A stretch of DNA of 64,000 nucleotides, taken from JALZKA01 sp033856515. GTDB taxonomy: Bacteria; Actinomycetota; Thermoleophilia; Solirubrobacterales; 70-9. The notes beneath the pieces were generated by a model that did no database searches, was not told where the DNA came from, and saw only the letters and a program-made list of their open reading frames with translations. Made by a program: the position numbers and the translations under genes. The stretch is taken from assembly GCA_033856515.1 (NCBI GenBank), contig JAWVEY010000034.1, forward strand, positions 310,001 to 374,000, in the 5' to 3' direction. How positions within the stretch are numbered: position 1 is the stretch's first letter; each line of letters opens with the position of its first letter. This document shows positions 31,613 through 40,020 of the stretch, in pieces.

Positions 31613-32206
31613 TTGGGAGGTTCAGCACCGGAATCCGCAGGTTCAGCAGCGCCCGAAGCCTCGACGGGGAGGCTGCCGGGCCGATTCTGGCTCGGGCTCG
31701 CCGCCTGTGCACTGATGCTGATCGCCTACTTCGGTGCGTGGCTGACATTCCCGGGCCGGGCCTTCTCCGATGCCGATGTCTCAGCCTTGGAGGACCTAGT
31801 GTCGGAGACGTCGGGCATCGACATCGACGACTCTTCGACTGGTAGCGAGATGTTCGGTAACGATCCCGACGACTCGTCGATCGCCTCAGTCAAAGTGAGC
31901 GGCGAACTCAGCGGCGCCGACGTGGTCGGGAGCGTCTTCCTGATCTTGACACTTGTTGGAGCCGGCGCCTTGCTCTGGTTTCAGGCCGGCTCAAGCCGCG
32001 AAGCCGCTGCCCTCATTCTGGCCTCCGGGGCATTGGCCTTGATCCTGACGGCGCTCGAAGTGATCGGGATGGCGGGCCTCCGAGGCGGTGAGGAGCTAGA
32101 GAACTGGGCGCCCTGGCTCGCGGCCGGAGCCAGCGCCCTGCTCGGCTGGATCGGCCTCGGGGCCGTCAAGTCTGGGGTCGAGTGGCAGCACCTGAAGCCG
32201 CGATGA
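31613..32206 (+). CDS. Membrane protein with a large external loop
   Basis: It starts at TTG behind GGAGGAG. The protein has 197 residues: a Ser/Ala/Pro-rich N-terminus, TM1 (FWLGLAACALMLIAYFGAWL), an acidic external segment rich in Asp/Ser (SDADVSALEDLVSETSGI to about 110), then three helices (VVGSVFLILTLVGAGALLWF, AALILASGALALILTALEVI, WAPWLAAGASALLGWIGLGAV). No family is recognised. A TATAAG -10-like hexamer lies about 35 bases upstream. Confidence 0.5.
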   Translation: MGGSAPESAGSAAPEASTGRLPGRFWLGLAACALMLIAYFGAWLTFPGRAFSDADVSALEDLVSETSGIDIDDSSTGSEMFGNDPDDSSIASVKVSGELSGADVVGSVFLILTLVGAGALLWFQAGSSREAAALILASGALALILTALEVIGMAGLRGGEELENWAPWLAAGASALLGWIGLGAVKSGVEWQHLKPR

Positions 32207-32352
32207 GCAGTGGCTGAGCCCCGACTGTGGGCTGAGCGAGACCTGGAAGCGGGTCGCGGCTGCGCAGATTCGTGCCCCCTAGGTCCCGTCCTCGTTCGCT
32301 AGCCCTCGGCAAGTCGCTTGCAGGAATCTCCGGTTTCGGCGTCGGCGCGACT

Positions 32353-32358
32353 TAGCTT
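32353..32358 (+). promoter_or_regulatory. -10-like TAGCTT six bases before the 32365 start
   Basis: TAGCTT, CGCGGC, ATG. Confidence 0.5.
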
Positions 32359-32364
32359 CGCGGC

Positions 32365-33354
32365 ATGAGCAGCAAGATGCGCCGAGCGCGCCAAAAGAAG
32401 TCCCGTCGAGCGTTGCCAGCTGAGTCCGAGCGGGGGAGAGCGAGGCTCGAGGACCGGCCGCTTCGCGGCCGAGCGCTAGTCAAGGCTGCAATGTTGGCGA
32501 CCCAGGCGATCATCGAAGAGCAGTATCAAGATCGGCTGACGCTGCCGACCTGGCTGATCGTCGATACCCGTGGCGGCGAACTGGTACGCAACGCGATCTT
32601 CCTCGATGGGCCGACCGCAGATGCCGCCGTCGCGGCTGATCTGACGCAGCGGGACAGCCATCCAAGGGCGGCGGCGATGGCGCTAGTTCGGGTGGATGAT
32701 TCCGACCTGCGCATCCTCGCCTGGGATCTGGCCACTGATACGCGAGTAGTGGCTCGGCCCGTGATCGAAGCCGGGCGCATTCGCGATTGGCGTCGCGGCT
32801 GGTTCACCGAGTTCGATTCGACGCCGCGCGGAGGCGCTGAGCCCGGCGCGACCCTGGCTTACTTCCACACCGATCAGACCAGCCTCGAGGAGACCTCGGC
32901 CCAGCTCGAGCAGCTGGCCACTCAGACGCTCAAGTTCTTTTTAGATCAAGCATTGCCTGGGGCCGAGGGCCTAGACACGATTCCTGACATCACCGGCGTC
33001 TACAACGATCGAGGCATGGTCAGCGTCAGCATCGCCCAGCCGGCTGTCGCCGAGGCCGCGACGAGTCTCGGTCACGTGCTAAATGACATTCGTCAGCAGG
33101 TGGCTGAGGCCGACAATCCTAATGCCGTGCACATCTTCCACTGGCCCCGGCGCCAGGTCGGTCTGGATGAGATGCGCTTAGTAATCGCTGGCTGCGATCG
33201 CCGCTACGACAGCGTCTTCGCTTCCGAGATCGTCATTCTCGCCCTCGGAACCGAGATCAGCTTCGACAGCATCGACTCGATCCCGCTCGCGCAGTTAGAG
33301 CGGATGCTCGACGAGGCCAAGGAGAAGACGTCAGAGACAGAATCCGAGCGCTAG
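32365..33354 (+). CDS. Unknown protein, paralogue of 37835-38806
   Basis: The protein has 329 residues. A basic start (MSSKMRRARQKKSRR) precedes a domain with PTWLIVDTRGGELVRN, AAAMALVRVDDSDLRILAWDL, DWRRGWFTEFDSTPRG, then a helical part and AVHIFHWPRRQVGLDEMRLVIAGCD. Every one of these blocks recurs in order in the protein at 37835-38806, 5.5 kb away. There is no signal, membrane helix or known catalytic motif. It is followed by a KTSC-domain gene 25 bases later. The leaderless start also matches that of the paralogue. Confidence 0.6.
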   Translation: MSSKMRRARQKKSRRALPAESERGRARLEDRPLRGRALVKAAMLATQAIIEEQYQDRLTLPTWLIVDTRGGELVRNAIFLDGPTADAAVAADLTQRDSHPRAAAMALVRVDDSDLRILAWDLATDTRVVARPVIEAGRIRDWRRGWFTEFDSTPRGGAEPGATLAYFHTDQTSLEETSAQLEQLATQTLKFFLDQALPGAEGLDTIPDITGVYNDRGMVSVSIAQPAVAEAATSLGHVLNDIRQQVAEADNPNAVHIFHWPRRQVGLDEMRLVIAGCDRRYDSVFASEIVILALGTEISFDSIDSIPLAQLERMLDEAKEKTSETESER

Positions 33355-33379
33355 GCGAGCCGTTTGCGAAGATCCGGGC

Positions 33380-33628
33380 GTGCTTCCGTCTGGCTGGAAC
33401 TTCTGCCCGAGCTCGACGGCGATCGAGGCCTACCGCTATCTCAGTGAAGAGCAGATCTTGCAGATCGCCTACGTCAGTGGTCGCAAGGTCTATGACTACC
33501 CCTGCCCGGAGTCGATGTTCACTGAGTTCTTGCGCGCGGGCTCGCAGGGCCGCTACGTCGAGCGGGTGCTCAAGCCTTACGCGCGCCAGCGCGGTTGGTC
33601 ACGGCGTCCCTACGCCTGGCCTTGGTAG
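33380..33628 (+). CDS. KTSC-domain small protein
   Basis: The protein has 82 residues with a GTG start. SSTAIEAYRYLSEEQILQIAYVSGRKVYDYPCPESMFTEFLRAGSQGRYVERVLKPYA fits the KTSC fold (S-x-I, strand, Y-x-Y, then a helix and A-x-S-x-G-x-Y). The terminal KTSC motif itself is replaced by a basic/Trp tail. The family is small and poorly understood, sometimes fused to RNA-linked enzymes. It is probably in an operon with the gene before it. Confidence 0.65.
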   Translation: MLPSGWNFCPSSTAIEAYRYLSEEQILQIAYVSGRKVYDYPCPESMFTEFLRAGSQGRYVERVLKPYARQRGWSRRPYAWPW

Positions 33629-33707
33629 TTCAATGGCCTGAGTGGTCCAATGACTGGACTGATAGACGGATTGGGCTCCGTGTGCCGGTCGGCGCTGATC
33701 CGCGCCC

Positions 33708-33713
33708 TAGTTT
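33708..33713 (+). promoter_or_regulatory. -10-like TAGTTT six bases before the 33720 start
   Basis: TAGTTT, CGCCGC, ATG. Confidence 0.5.
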
Positions 33714-33719
33714 CGCCGC

Positions 33720-34412
33720 ATGGCCACCGCCGGAGTTGACGTAGTGATTGCCGCCTTTGGCGCACTGAGCTCGGATGAACAAGGAGAGGCGTTCAAGCGC
33801 ATCGGCTCACTACGCCTTGATCGCCTCGCCTCAGAGGAGAGCGAGATGGCGCGCCATTTGCGCTCACTACAGCGAGTGACAGCTCATCTCGGTGAGAAGC
33901 CAAACAGCACCAGCTACCGCCGCGCATGGCGCGAGCTGCGCGATGCTGGCGAGACCGAGATCATCTCGCTGGGCTCGCAGCTTCGTTTTTTTGGCAGCTG
34001 GACGCGCGCCGCGGACTGTCTCGATATGACCGAGGCCTCAAGCGTCGACCGCATCCGGCACCGGATCGGCAATCGCCAGCTCGGCCGGGTGCATCAGTAC
34101 TCGAAGGCGACGATGCGCCATTGGGTCGAGGAGGCTGTCTCAGATCTCGGCCTCGCCGGAGATGAACGGGGCCGCGACCGTCGAGCGCCGCAGTGCCGAG
34201 AGTTCCTGGAGTGGCGTCGAGAGCGCCGCCGGCTCGCAGAGGCTCAAGGCCAGATCCTGCACATTCCAACTGCTGCGCCCTACCGCCGCCTGACATCGCA
34301 AGGCACGTGGGCGGCGGCGATGCGAGTGCTCGGATTCACCGTCGAGGAGGTGAACGCCCGATTTGACTGCGATCAAGGCACACCTAGGGGGCGCAGCGCT
34401 CGAGCCGAATAG
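33720..34412 (+). CDS. DNA-binding protein with homing-endonuclease-associated repeats
   Basis: The protein has 230 residues. Units such as TAHLGEKPNSTSYRRAWRELRD with SQLRFFGSWTRAADCLDM, and FLEWRRERRRLAEAQGQILHIPTAAPYRRL with GTWAAAMRVLGF, match the pattern of the repeat that accompanies HNH homing endonucleases (a ...FGSW..A...G helix-turn-helix). The nuclease itself is absent, so this is a repeat-only DNA-binding protein. A related one follows at 34473. There is no integrase or intron signature around. Confidence 0.6.
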   Translation: MATAGVDVVIAAFGALSSDEQGEAFKRIGSLRLDRLASEESEMARHLRSLQRVTAHLGEKPNSTSYRRAWRELRDAGETEIISLGSQLRFFGSWTRAADCLDMTEASSVDRIRHRIGNRQLGRVHQYSKATMRHWVEEAVSDLGLAGDERGRDRRAPQCREFLEWRRERRRLAEAQGQILHIPTAAPYRRLTSQGTWAAAMRVLGFTVEEVNARFDCDQGTPRGRSARAE

Positions 34413-34472
34413 CGTCTGGTGAGCGAGGACAAAGCCTGGTCGGAGTGCCGTTAGCTGTGGCACCTTCCCGGA

Positions 34473-35543
34473 GTGTTGGCGGTCACAGAGTATGGGCAGG
34501 GAGAGCGCCAAGAGGCGCTGCGTCGCTTCTTCGCACTTTCAAACGCTGACCAGCTTCGTGCCTTTGCCGAGATAAAGGGCCATCTCGCGAGCGCACCCGG
34601 CAAGGCGGACGAGCTTGATCGGGTGATCGCTCGCCGCGCTGAAGCTCTAGCCGCCCTTGAAGCGGTTGCCCGCGACTTGCGAGAGCGTGGCCACCTCACC
34701 TCCGGGAAGGCGCCGACGGCCAAGCAGTTCGATGAGGTTGCTCGCCACCTGGGACTCGTCGCCGAGGCCGGAGGCTGCTGGAGTCGCGCCCGTGTAGTTC
34801 GCGCTTATGGCTCATGGCGTAGCGCTCAGGCCGCGCTACTCGGTGAGCGCGTGCCGCCGAGCGCCGAGCAGCGACAACAGCGTCGAGATATTGGCCTGAC
34901 CCGTCGGCGATCCGAAGAGCCGATGGTCGCTTTGAAGACATGGCTCAACGAGCGGCCAGTGAGCAAAGCGAGGACGGACTACGACGAGTTCGCCAAGGCA
35001 CAAAATCGAGATCAGCGGAAAATCGCCGGCGAGCGTCTGCCCCTAGCGCGCTCGATCGTGGTTGAGCTCGCCATGAATTGGACGGATTGCCTGAGAGCCG
35101 CGCAGAGCCCCGGAGGTCTCGAAGGGGTTCGCAGTACACGACGGATTGCCTTACTCGACTCGCTGGATGACGGGGAGCTGATCGGGTCGGTGACTATCGC
35201 GGCTCTGCTCGATCAGAGCTACTTCACAACCCGAGCTCTGCTCAGGCGAGAGGGCTTTCCTGCCCCCGTTGCCGAGATCGGCAGAATGCGCGCTTGGCTA
35301 GTGGGTGACATCAAGCGCTTTCGCCTGGCAAGACCATTTCCGCAACGCAACCCGAGCGAACTGCAAAAAGACCTGTTCGGAACCACTGAGCTGGCAAAGT
35401 GCTTAAGTCTCGACCGCGACTACCTACGAGCGATGCTGGCCCAGCAGAATTGGGCCAGGCTGCCGAAGCCGGCGGGCCGGGTCGGCCCAGCGCACTACTG
35501 GTGGCGCGATGCGGTTGAGAAGTGGATGAACGCAAAGCCATGA
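34473..35543 (+). CDS. Repeat protein with AlpA-like HTHs
   Basis: The protein has 356 residues with a GTG start (a CACCTT hexamer lies six bases before). Two homing-endonuclease-associated-type units (APTAKQFDEVARHLGLVAEAGG with VRAYGSWRSAQAALLG; RPVSKARTDYDEFAKAQ with MNWTDCLRAAQ) are followed by two helix-turn-helix segments like excisionase/AlpA domains (SVTIAALLDQSYFTTRALLRREGFP; FGTTELAKCLSLDRDYLRAMLA). The last ends in YWWRDAVEKWM, the typical wing. It is probably a DNA-binding regulator descended from mobile DNA. Confidence 0.6.
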   Translation: MLAVTEYGQGERQEALRRFFALSNADQLRAFAEIKGHLASAPGKADELDRVIARRAEALAALEAVARDLRERGHLTSGKAPTAKQFDEVARHLGLVAEAGGCWSRARVVRAYGSWRSAQAALLGERVPPSAEQRQQRRDIGLTRRRSEEPMVALKTWLNERPVSKARTDYDEFAKAQNRDQRKIAGERLPLARSIVVELAMNWTDCLRAAQSPGGLEGVRSTRRIALLDSLDDGELIGSVTIAALLDQSYFTTRALLRREGFPAPVAEIGRMRAWLVGDIKRFRLARPFPQRNPSELQKDLFGTTELAKCLSLDRDYLRAMLAQQNWARLPKPAGRVGPAHYWWRDAVEKWMNAKP

Positions 35544-35549
35544 CGAGGC

Positions 35550-35741
35550 TTACTCCTGCCTCGGGTCGCTACTACCGTCGTGGTGCTCGGGCGGCATGAC
35601 CCGCTCGGCGGCATCGTCTCGATGGCCGTTCTTATGACTGCGTGAGCTGCGACAGAGGTGGCACAGCCATCCTCCTCGGCCGTCCGGGTAGCTGGGATTT
35701 GCGTTCCGCTGACAGAGCGAGCATTTTGGGATCTCGTTCAC
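35550..35741 (-). CDS. Small CxxC zinc-ribbon protein
   Basis: The protein has 63 residues; GTG follows GAGGTAACTCAG. CSLCQRNANPSYPDGRGGWLCHLC holds two CxxC knuckles at about residues 7-10 and 27-30, followed by a His/Asp/Glu-rich, probably disordered tail. It converges on the gene at 34473, six bases apart. It is a likely zinc-binding protein of unknown role. Confidence 0.55.
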   Translation of the reverse strand: MNEIPKCSLCQRNANPSYPDGRGGWLCHLCRSSRSHKNGHRDDAAERVMPPEHHDGSSDPRQE

Positions 35742-36617
35742 CTGAGTTACCTCTTAGGGCAAGGTAAGTCGCCAAAGGCCTGGCACCGGAAGGCGTCTCC
35801 GTGCAGGGTCGTGGCGAGGTGAACCACGCGCCTCGGGCACGGCGTGATCTCTGAGAGGGAGTGGCTGCCCGGTTCGCTTAGCCAGATCCTTGGAGAGGAC
35901 CTGGCCATGCTCGACATCGCTTATCCCGCTCAGCGACTGAGTAGTGCTTCGATCAGAGCTGCCAGCACGGTGAATGCGCCGCCGATCAAGGCGACGGTGA
36001 CTGCGGATCTATCCAATCCTTTGAGAAAACGGAACACCTGAGCCTCCACGTCCGGCCCCTCCCAACGAACTATCGAGGTTGTCAGTTGTTCAGCTCGGCA
36101 GAGGAATTCGGTGAGCCAGGTCAGGAGGAGCTAGACCGGCTTACCAACCTCAGAATGCACTGCCTGAGGATCGGCGCTGCGCTGCTTCGCGTCATGCGCC
36201 GTCGCTACTGCGAACTACATCCAGGTTACTTGGAAAGGTCGAGATGCCAACCCCAGCGGCAGTAGGCGCATTAGCTCCCCGACGTCCTTGGGCCGGCTCG
36301 TCTCGGCGCGGACGTTCCTAGTCCCTCAAGTGCCATGCGGGCTGCGTTGGAGCCGTTCGGAGCTGGACGAGACCAATTAGGCCACGGAACTACGAGAGAT
36401 GGGTAGCTTGCACATGGTTCAGGGGTTTGGTGGGCCAGCTCGCCTATGGCAGAGGAGCCTACGCCCGAGCGTCGAAGGTGGCAAACGCGGACCGCCGCAG
36501 ACCGCCGACAAAGATGCGATGATCCGGCCATCGACTGGGAGCCTGCTCTCTAGAGTCAGAAACCGATTCTAAGACCGACTTTGAGGGCATGATGGGCACG
36601 ATGGGAGAGAAAACGCA
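35742..36617. other. Long spacer with one tiny membrane-peptide gene
   Basis: Apart from the 35-residue frame at 35930-36037, I see no gene on either strand. Frames here are shadow-like. The right end holds the promoter region of the Panacea gene. Confidence 0.5.
35930..36037 (-). CDS. 35-residue single-pass membrane peptide
   Basis: GTG 36037 follows GGAGG with a six-base gap. The product begins MFRFLKGLDRSAV, has a hydrophobic helix (TVALIGGAFTVLAALIEALL) and ends SR. The charge pattern (basic start, short tail) fits a small membrane peptide. It has no coupled gene. Such peptides can be toxins or regulators of membrane complexes, but nothing here decides that. Confidence 0.5.
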   Translation of the reverse strand: MFRFLKGLDRSAVTVALIGGAFTVLAALIEALLSR

Positions 36618-37106
36618 ATGGCGAGCGCACACGACGTAGCGCGATTCATCTTGCAACGCCGTGGGGGAATGTCTACCTGGAAGTTGCAGAAGCTCGTCTA
36701 TTACTCGCAGGCATGGCACCTCGCGTGGGACGGCGTCGAGCTCTTCCCGGAGCCGATTCAGGCCTGGGCAAATGGGCCTGTAACTCCAACTCTCTACAGG
36801 CAGCACCGGGGCCGCTTCTCGGTCGATACATGGGAACTTGGTGACGCCCGTAAGCTCACAAAGGACGAGAAGGAAACGATCGACCTTGTGCTTCAGGGGT
36901 ATGGCTCCTTGACGGGTCGTCAGCTGAGCCTTCTTACCCATAACGAAGCGCCGTGGCAAGACGCCCGCGCCGGGCTACGCCCGACTGACCCCTCGAAAAG
37001 GGAGATTAGCTCTGAGTCAATGCAGGCCTTTTACGGTGCCCTCGACCTCGACGAGAACGCGCAGCCAATCTCCGAGATAGATTGGACCGCGATCGGCGAC
37101 GCCTAG
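36618..37106 (+). CDS. Panacea-domain protein (DUF4065/SocA-like antitoxin)
   Basis: The protein has 162 residues. ASAHDVARFILQR, WKLQKLVYYSQAWHLAWDG, LFPEPIQAWANGPVTPTLYRQH and LTKDEKETIDLVL are the signature blocks of the Panacea domain. In PanAT systems this domain neutralises varied toxins, and in SocAB it serves as a proteolytic adaptor. ATG follows GGGAGAGAAAACGC. The next gene starts six bases after its stop and is the likely toxin. Confidence 0.85.
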   Translation: MASAHDVARFILQRRGGMSTWKLQKLVYYSQAWHLAWDGVELFPEPIQAWANGPVTPTLYRQHRGRFSVDTWELGDARKLTKDEKETIDLVLQGYGSLTGRQLSLLTHNEAPWQDARAGLRPTDPSKREISSESMQAFYGALDLDENAQPISEIDWTAIGDA

Positions 37107-37112
37107 GCTCGG

Positions 37113-37586
37113 ATGGCCAAGAAGAAGGGTGGGCGCAAGCCAAAGGCTACCCCCGTCAGTCCAAGCGCGCCGGTGCCGAAGACGCCCGCGTCACCGGTCT
37201 CGACAAGCGGGGATACCCCGCATTTCTGCTTCCGCTGGGCAGACAGGGCAACGCAGGAAGCCTGGGCCTTTTCGCCAGCAGAGGATGCGGGAGAGCTCAT
37301 CGCCTTTCTTTACGAGATGTCACAGCTGACCTGGTCAGCCATCGAAGCACAGCAAACCGGCGGGCAGCAGAGACGCCGCAAGCACCACAGCCAAGAGATC
37401 TCGACGCTCGAGACCGCTGCCCAGAACGACATCTCGAAGCGAAAACTCGACACGCGATTCGGAGAGACGATGTTCCGATTTCGAGTCGCCGGAGGAAAGC
37501 GCCTCTGGGGGTTTCGCAACGGACGGGTGTTTCACGCGATTTGGTGGGATCCGGATCACGCGGTCTATCCAACAGACCCGAATTGA
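37113..37586 (+). CDS. Putative toxin partner of the Panacea protein
   Basis: The protein has 157 residues. A basic, Pro-rich N-terminus (KKKGGRKPKATPVSP) precedes FCFRWADRATQEAWAFSP, LIAFLYEMSQLTWSAIEAQ, then FRFRVAGGKRLWGFRNGRVFHAIWWDPDHAVYP. The last block (a strand, RLWGFR, FH.IWWDPDH..Y) resembles RelE-like compact folds. Its position six bases after a Panacea antitoxin supports a toxin role. The target is unknown. Confidence 0.6.
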   Translation: MAKKKGGRKPKATPVSPSAPVPKTPASPVSTSGDTPHFCFRWADRATQEAWAFSPAEDAGELIAFLYEMSQLTWSAIEAQQTGGQQRRRKHHSQEISTLETAAQNDISKRKLDTRFGETMFRFRVAGGKRLWGFRNGRVFHAIWWDPDHAVYPTDPN

Positions 37587-37822
37587 GGTCAAGAGACGCC
37601 AGTTGGGACGCCGAGCCCAGGTGCCGCGTACGGCGTGATTGGCCTGCAAGCGAGGATCAGTCGCGTCTTGCCTGAGCGCCGGAAGGAGCCGGAGCTGTAT
37701 GGGAAGCTCAGGCCCGCATAGGAGAGCGGTTGGAGATCGTCTCCGGCGGTGTCTCACGGGCGGTCCCCGGTCGACTTCCCGTTCGGCGAGCCGAAATCTC
37801 CGGTCTCGCGGTGCTCGCGCCC

Positions 37823-37828
37823 TAGCGT
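37823..37828 (+). promoter_or_regulatory. -10-like TAGCGT six bases before the 37835 start
   Basis: TAGCGT, CCGGAC, ATG. Very like the promoters at 1838 and 32353. Confidence 0.5.
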
Positions 37829-37834
37829 CCGGAC

Positions 37835-38806
37835 ATGACACGCAAGAGCCGCAAACAGACCCGGAAAAGCCGCAGCTCTCAGTCCCGGCATCGGCACCGA
37901 GGCGAAGACCCAGCTTCGGCTCAGCCCCTGACCCTGCGCGGTCGCAAGCTCGTCGGCGCTGTGCTCAATCTGGCCGAGCGTCTAGCCGTCGACTTCACCC
38001 GCGATAACCCGACTTGGCTCGTGGTCGACGAGCACGGCCGCGAGCTCGCGCGCAACATGGCCTGGATCAATGGCGCGACGCCTGATCTCGCTTACGTCGA
38101 GATCCTGAGCGCAAGCGCCGAGGAGCCAACGGCGGCGGCGATGGCCGTCCTGCGCGTCGACGATGAGCGCTTGCGCGTTCTCGCCTGGGACTTGGCCGGC
38201 GAGGCGCGTGCGGTTTCACATCCAATCTTCGTCGGCGAGGAGATCAGCGACTGGCGTCGCGGATGGGTCGAGCAATTCGACGACACTCCGCGAGGCCAGG
38301 AGCGAACTCGATCCCTAACGAGCCGCGAAGAGGCCGAGGCTGACATCCACCACCTGGCCGCTGTCGCCCTCGATGCCTTCGAACACGAGGTGCTGCCGGG
38401 TCGTGATCGTGCAGTCGACGTCCCCGCGATCATTGGCACCTACGAAGACGGGCGGATCGTGATCGATCCCGCTCCAGTCGAGCCGCTCGCCACCGACTGC
38501 GGCATCGGAGAGGTCCTGGCCAGAACGCGCCGCGCCATGAGCAGCGCCCGACATCTGAAGGGGATCTCACTCTTCCGATGGCACACAATCGAGGATCTGC
38601 GCCCGCGCCAGCACCAGTTCCTGCTCGCCGGCTTCGATCAGTGCGATGAAATCGCCATCGCGTATGCGCTCAGGGTCAGCGAGGGCGACGCAGGACTGGC
38701 GCTTGATGAGGTCAATCCGGTGTCAAAAGGGCTTCTCAACACGTGGCTGATTGAAGGCGAAAATCGGCTCGAGGCATTGCCCGAAAACGGCGATGGCGAC
38801 GACTGA
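37835..38806 (+). CDS. Unknown protein, paralogue of 32365-33354
   Basis: The protein has 323 residues: basic start (MTRKSRKQTRKSRSS), then PTWLVVDEHGRELARN, AAAMAVLRVDDERLRVLAWDL, DWRRGWVEQFDDTPRG, VDVPAIIGTYEDGRIVIDPAP, ISLFRWHTIEDLRPRQHQFLLAGFD. Order and spacing are as in its paralogue. The C-terminus is acidic (ALPENGDGDD). Two copies with the same type of leaderless promoter suggest that both are expressed. Confidence 0.6.
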   Translation: MTRKSRKQTRKSRSSQSRHRHRGEDPASAQPLTLRGRKLVGAVLNLAERLAVDFTRDNPTWLVVDEHGRELARNMAWINGATPDLAYVEILSASAEEPTAAAMAVLRVDDERLRVLAWDLAGEARAVSHPIFVGEEISDWRRGWVEQFDDTPRGQERTRSLTSREEAEADIHHLAAVALDAFEHEVLPGRDRAVDVPAIIGTYEDGRIVIDPAPVEPLATDCGIGEVLARTRRAMSSARHLKGISLFRWHTIEDLRPRQHQFLLAGFDQCDEIAIAYALRVSEGDAGLALDEVNPVSKGLLNTWLIEGENRLEALPENGDGDD

Positions 38807-38927
38807 TCCTCGCGCTAAGGCCGCCGTCGCTGACCGCTGATGCCCACAACGTCGGCCACGCTGATCAGCACTGGCTCGACATCGCGATGGCCAGACTGCG
38901 CCTCGCTCGGGATCTCACGCTCCAGCT

Positions 38928-39086
38928 CTAGCCACGCCTCGCATTCGCTCGGGCGTGGTCGACCTGGTGACGAAGATCATCAAGCCAGCCGACGACGCCA
39001 ACGACTTCTCCGCCCCCGCGCAAAATGATTCGAGTCGGCATCCGCTGATCGTAAACAGAATGATGGCTTAGGTCAGCTGAACTCAT
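38928..39086 (-). CDS. Possible 52-residue small protein
   Basis: ATG 39086 (MSSADLSHHSVYDQRMPTRI) leads to a compact sequence with ILRGGGEVVGVVGWLDDLRHQVDHARANARRG. The MPTRIILRGG-G-VVGVV strand pair looks protein-like. The frame is open further upstream but overlaps the Crp-type gene antisense. A GAGGAT hexamer lies seven bases before the ATG. The existence of this gene is not certain. Confidence 0.4.
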   Translation of the reverse strand: MSSADLSHHSVYDQRMPTRIILRGGGEVVGVVGWLDDLRHQVDHARANARRG

Positions 39087-39201
39087 CTCCGCGATCCTCG
39101 CCCGCGCACGCGTAATCAACTCAGTTTCCCTCAATGCTCGTCGGTAGCGCGGCGGGTTATGACTACCGACGCCCGATTCCGGGAAGGTAGTAACTGTTGG
39201 C

Positions 39202-39918
39202 ATGGTTCCCGCTATCGAGATATTCTCTGAAGACCCTGAGCTTCTGGATGCAGTTCCAGCAAGGTTCCAGGATCGGCTCCGACGCCTCAGAACGCCGCTA
39301 GTTGAAGCCAGGGGCCGTGGCTGGGACCCCTCAAACTTTGGGCTCACGCCGATCGCCTCCATCCTGGTTGAAGGCGCGATAGCCAAGGAGACGCTGGTGC
39401 CTGGCGAGCGCAGCATCGAGCTCCTGGGTCCCGGTGACGTACTTATTCCTCCGTCGCCCGACGACTCCGACTCGGTCCCCTCCGGCGTCTGCTGGGAAGC
39501 CTTAGGCGCAGCTCATCTAGCCGTCTTGAAGCGAGAACTACTTAACGTCCCCGAGGTAGCCGCTCCGATGATGATGTCGATCGCCTCTCGCCTCAATCAA
39601 CGGGCACACCGGGCCAGCGTCCAGGCAGCGATCGCCGGGCTCCATCCGATTGAGCGTCGCCTCGAGTTTCTCCTCTGGCACCTAGCCGATCGGTGGGGGC
39701 GCCGCGGACCGGGCGGAGTCACGCTCAGGATCAAGTTAACTCAGAGAACCCTGGCGGCCCTGGCCGGAACCGAGAGATCAACGATCTGCCGGTCTCTAAT
39801 CGAACTCGAGGAGAAACAGGTTATCGCCCGACTGCCCGGCAAGCAAGTTCAGCTGCTGGCTGAGCCTCCAGGTGAGCGCCTGATTGACCTCGCGCTCGAG
39901 CGCATCAGCGCGGCCTGA
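39202..39918 (+). CDS. Crp/Fnr-family transcription regulator
   Basis: The protein has 238 residues. The N-terminal cupin-like sensor part is degenerate (ASILVEGAIAKETLVPGERSIELLGPGDVLIPP) and lacks the cAMP-binding arginine motif. A long dimer helix (MMMSIASRLNQRAHRASVQAAIAGLHPIERRLEFLLWHLADRWG) leads into the HTH LTQRTLAALAGTERSTICRSLIELEEKQVIARL. There are no cysteines for an Fe-S cluster. It lies about 100 bases upstream of the RHS gene on the same strand and may control it. Confidence 0.85.
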   Translation: MVPAIEIFSEDPELLDAVPARFQDRLRRLRTPLVEARGRGWDPSNFGLTPIASILVEGAIAKETLVPGERSIELLGPGDVLIPPSPDDSDSVPSGVCWEALGAAHLAVLKRELLNVPEVAAPMMMSIASRLNQRAHRASVQAAIAGLHPIERRLEFLLWHLADRWGRRGPGGVTLRIKLTQRTLAALAGTERSTICRSLIELEEKQVIARLPGKQVQLLAEPPGERLIDLALERISAA

Positions 39919-40020
39919 GCCGCGCTTTTGTCGTCCGCAGCACAGAACTGCGGATGCGCTTGTTGTCGAGCGGCACACTTCGTGACCTGACGCGTTTTCA
40001 GCCTCCTATCTTGTCGCGTC

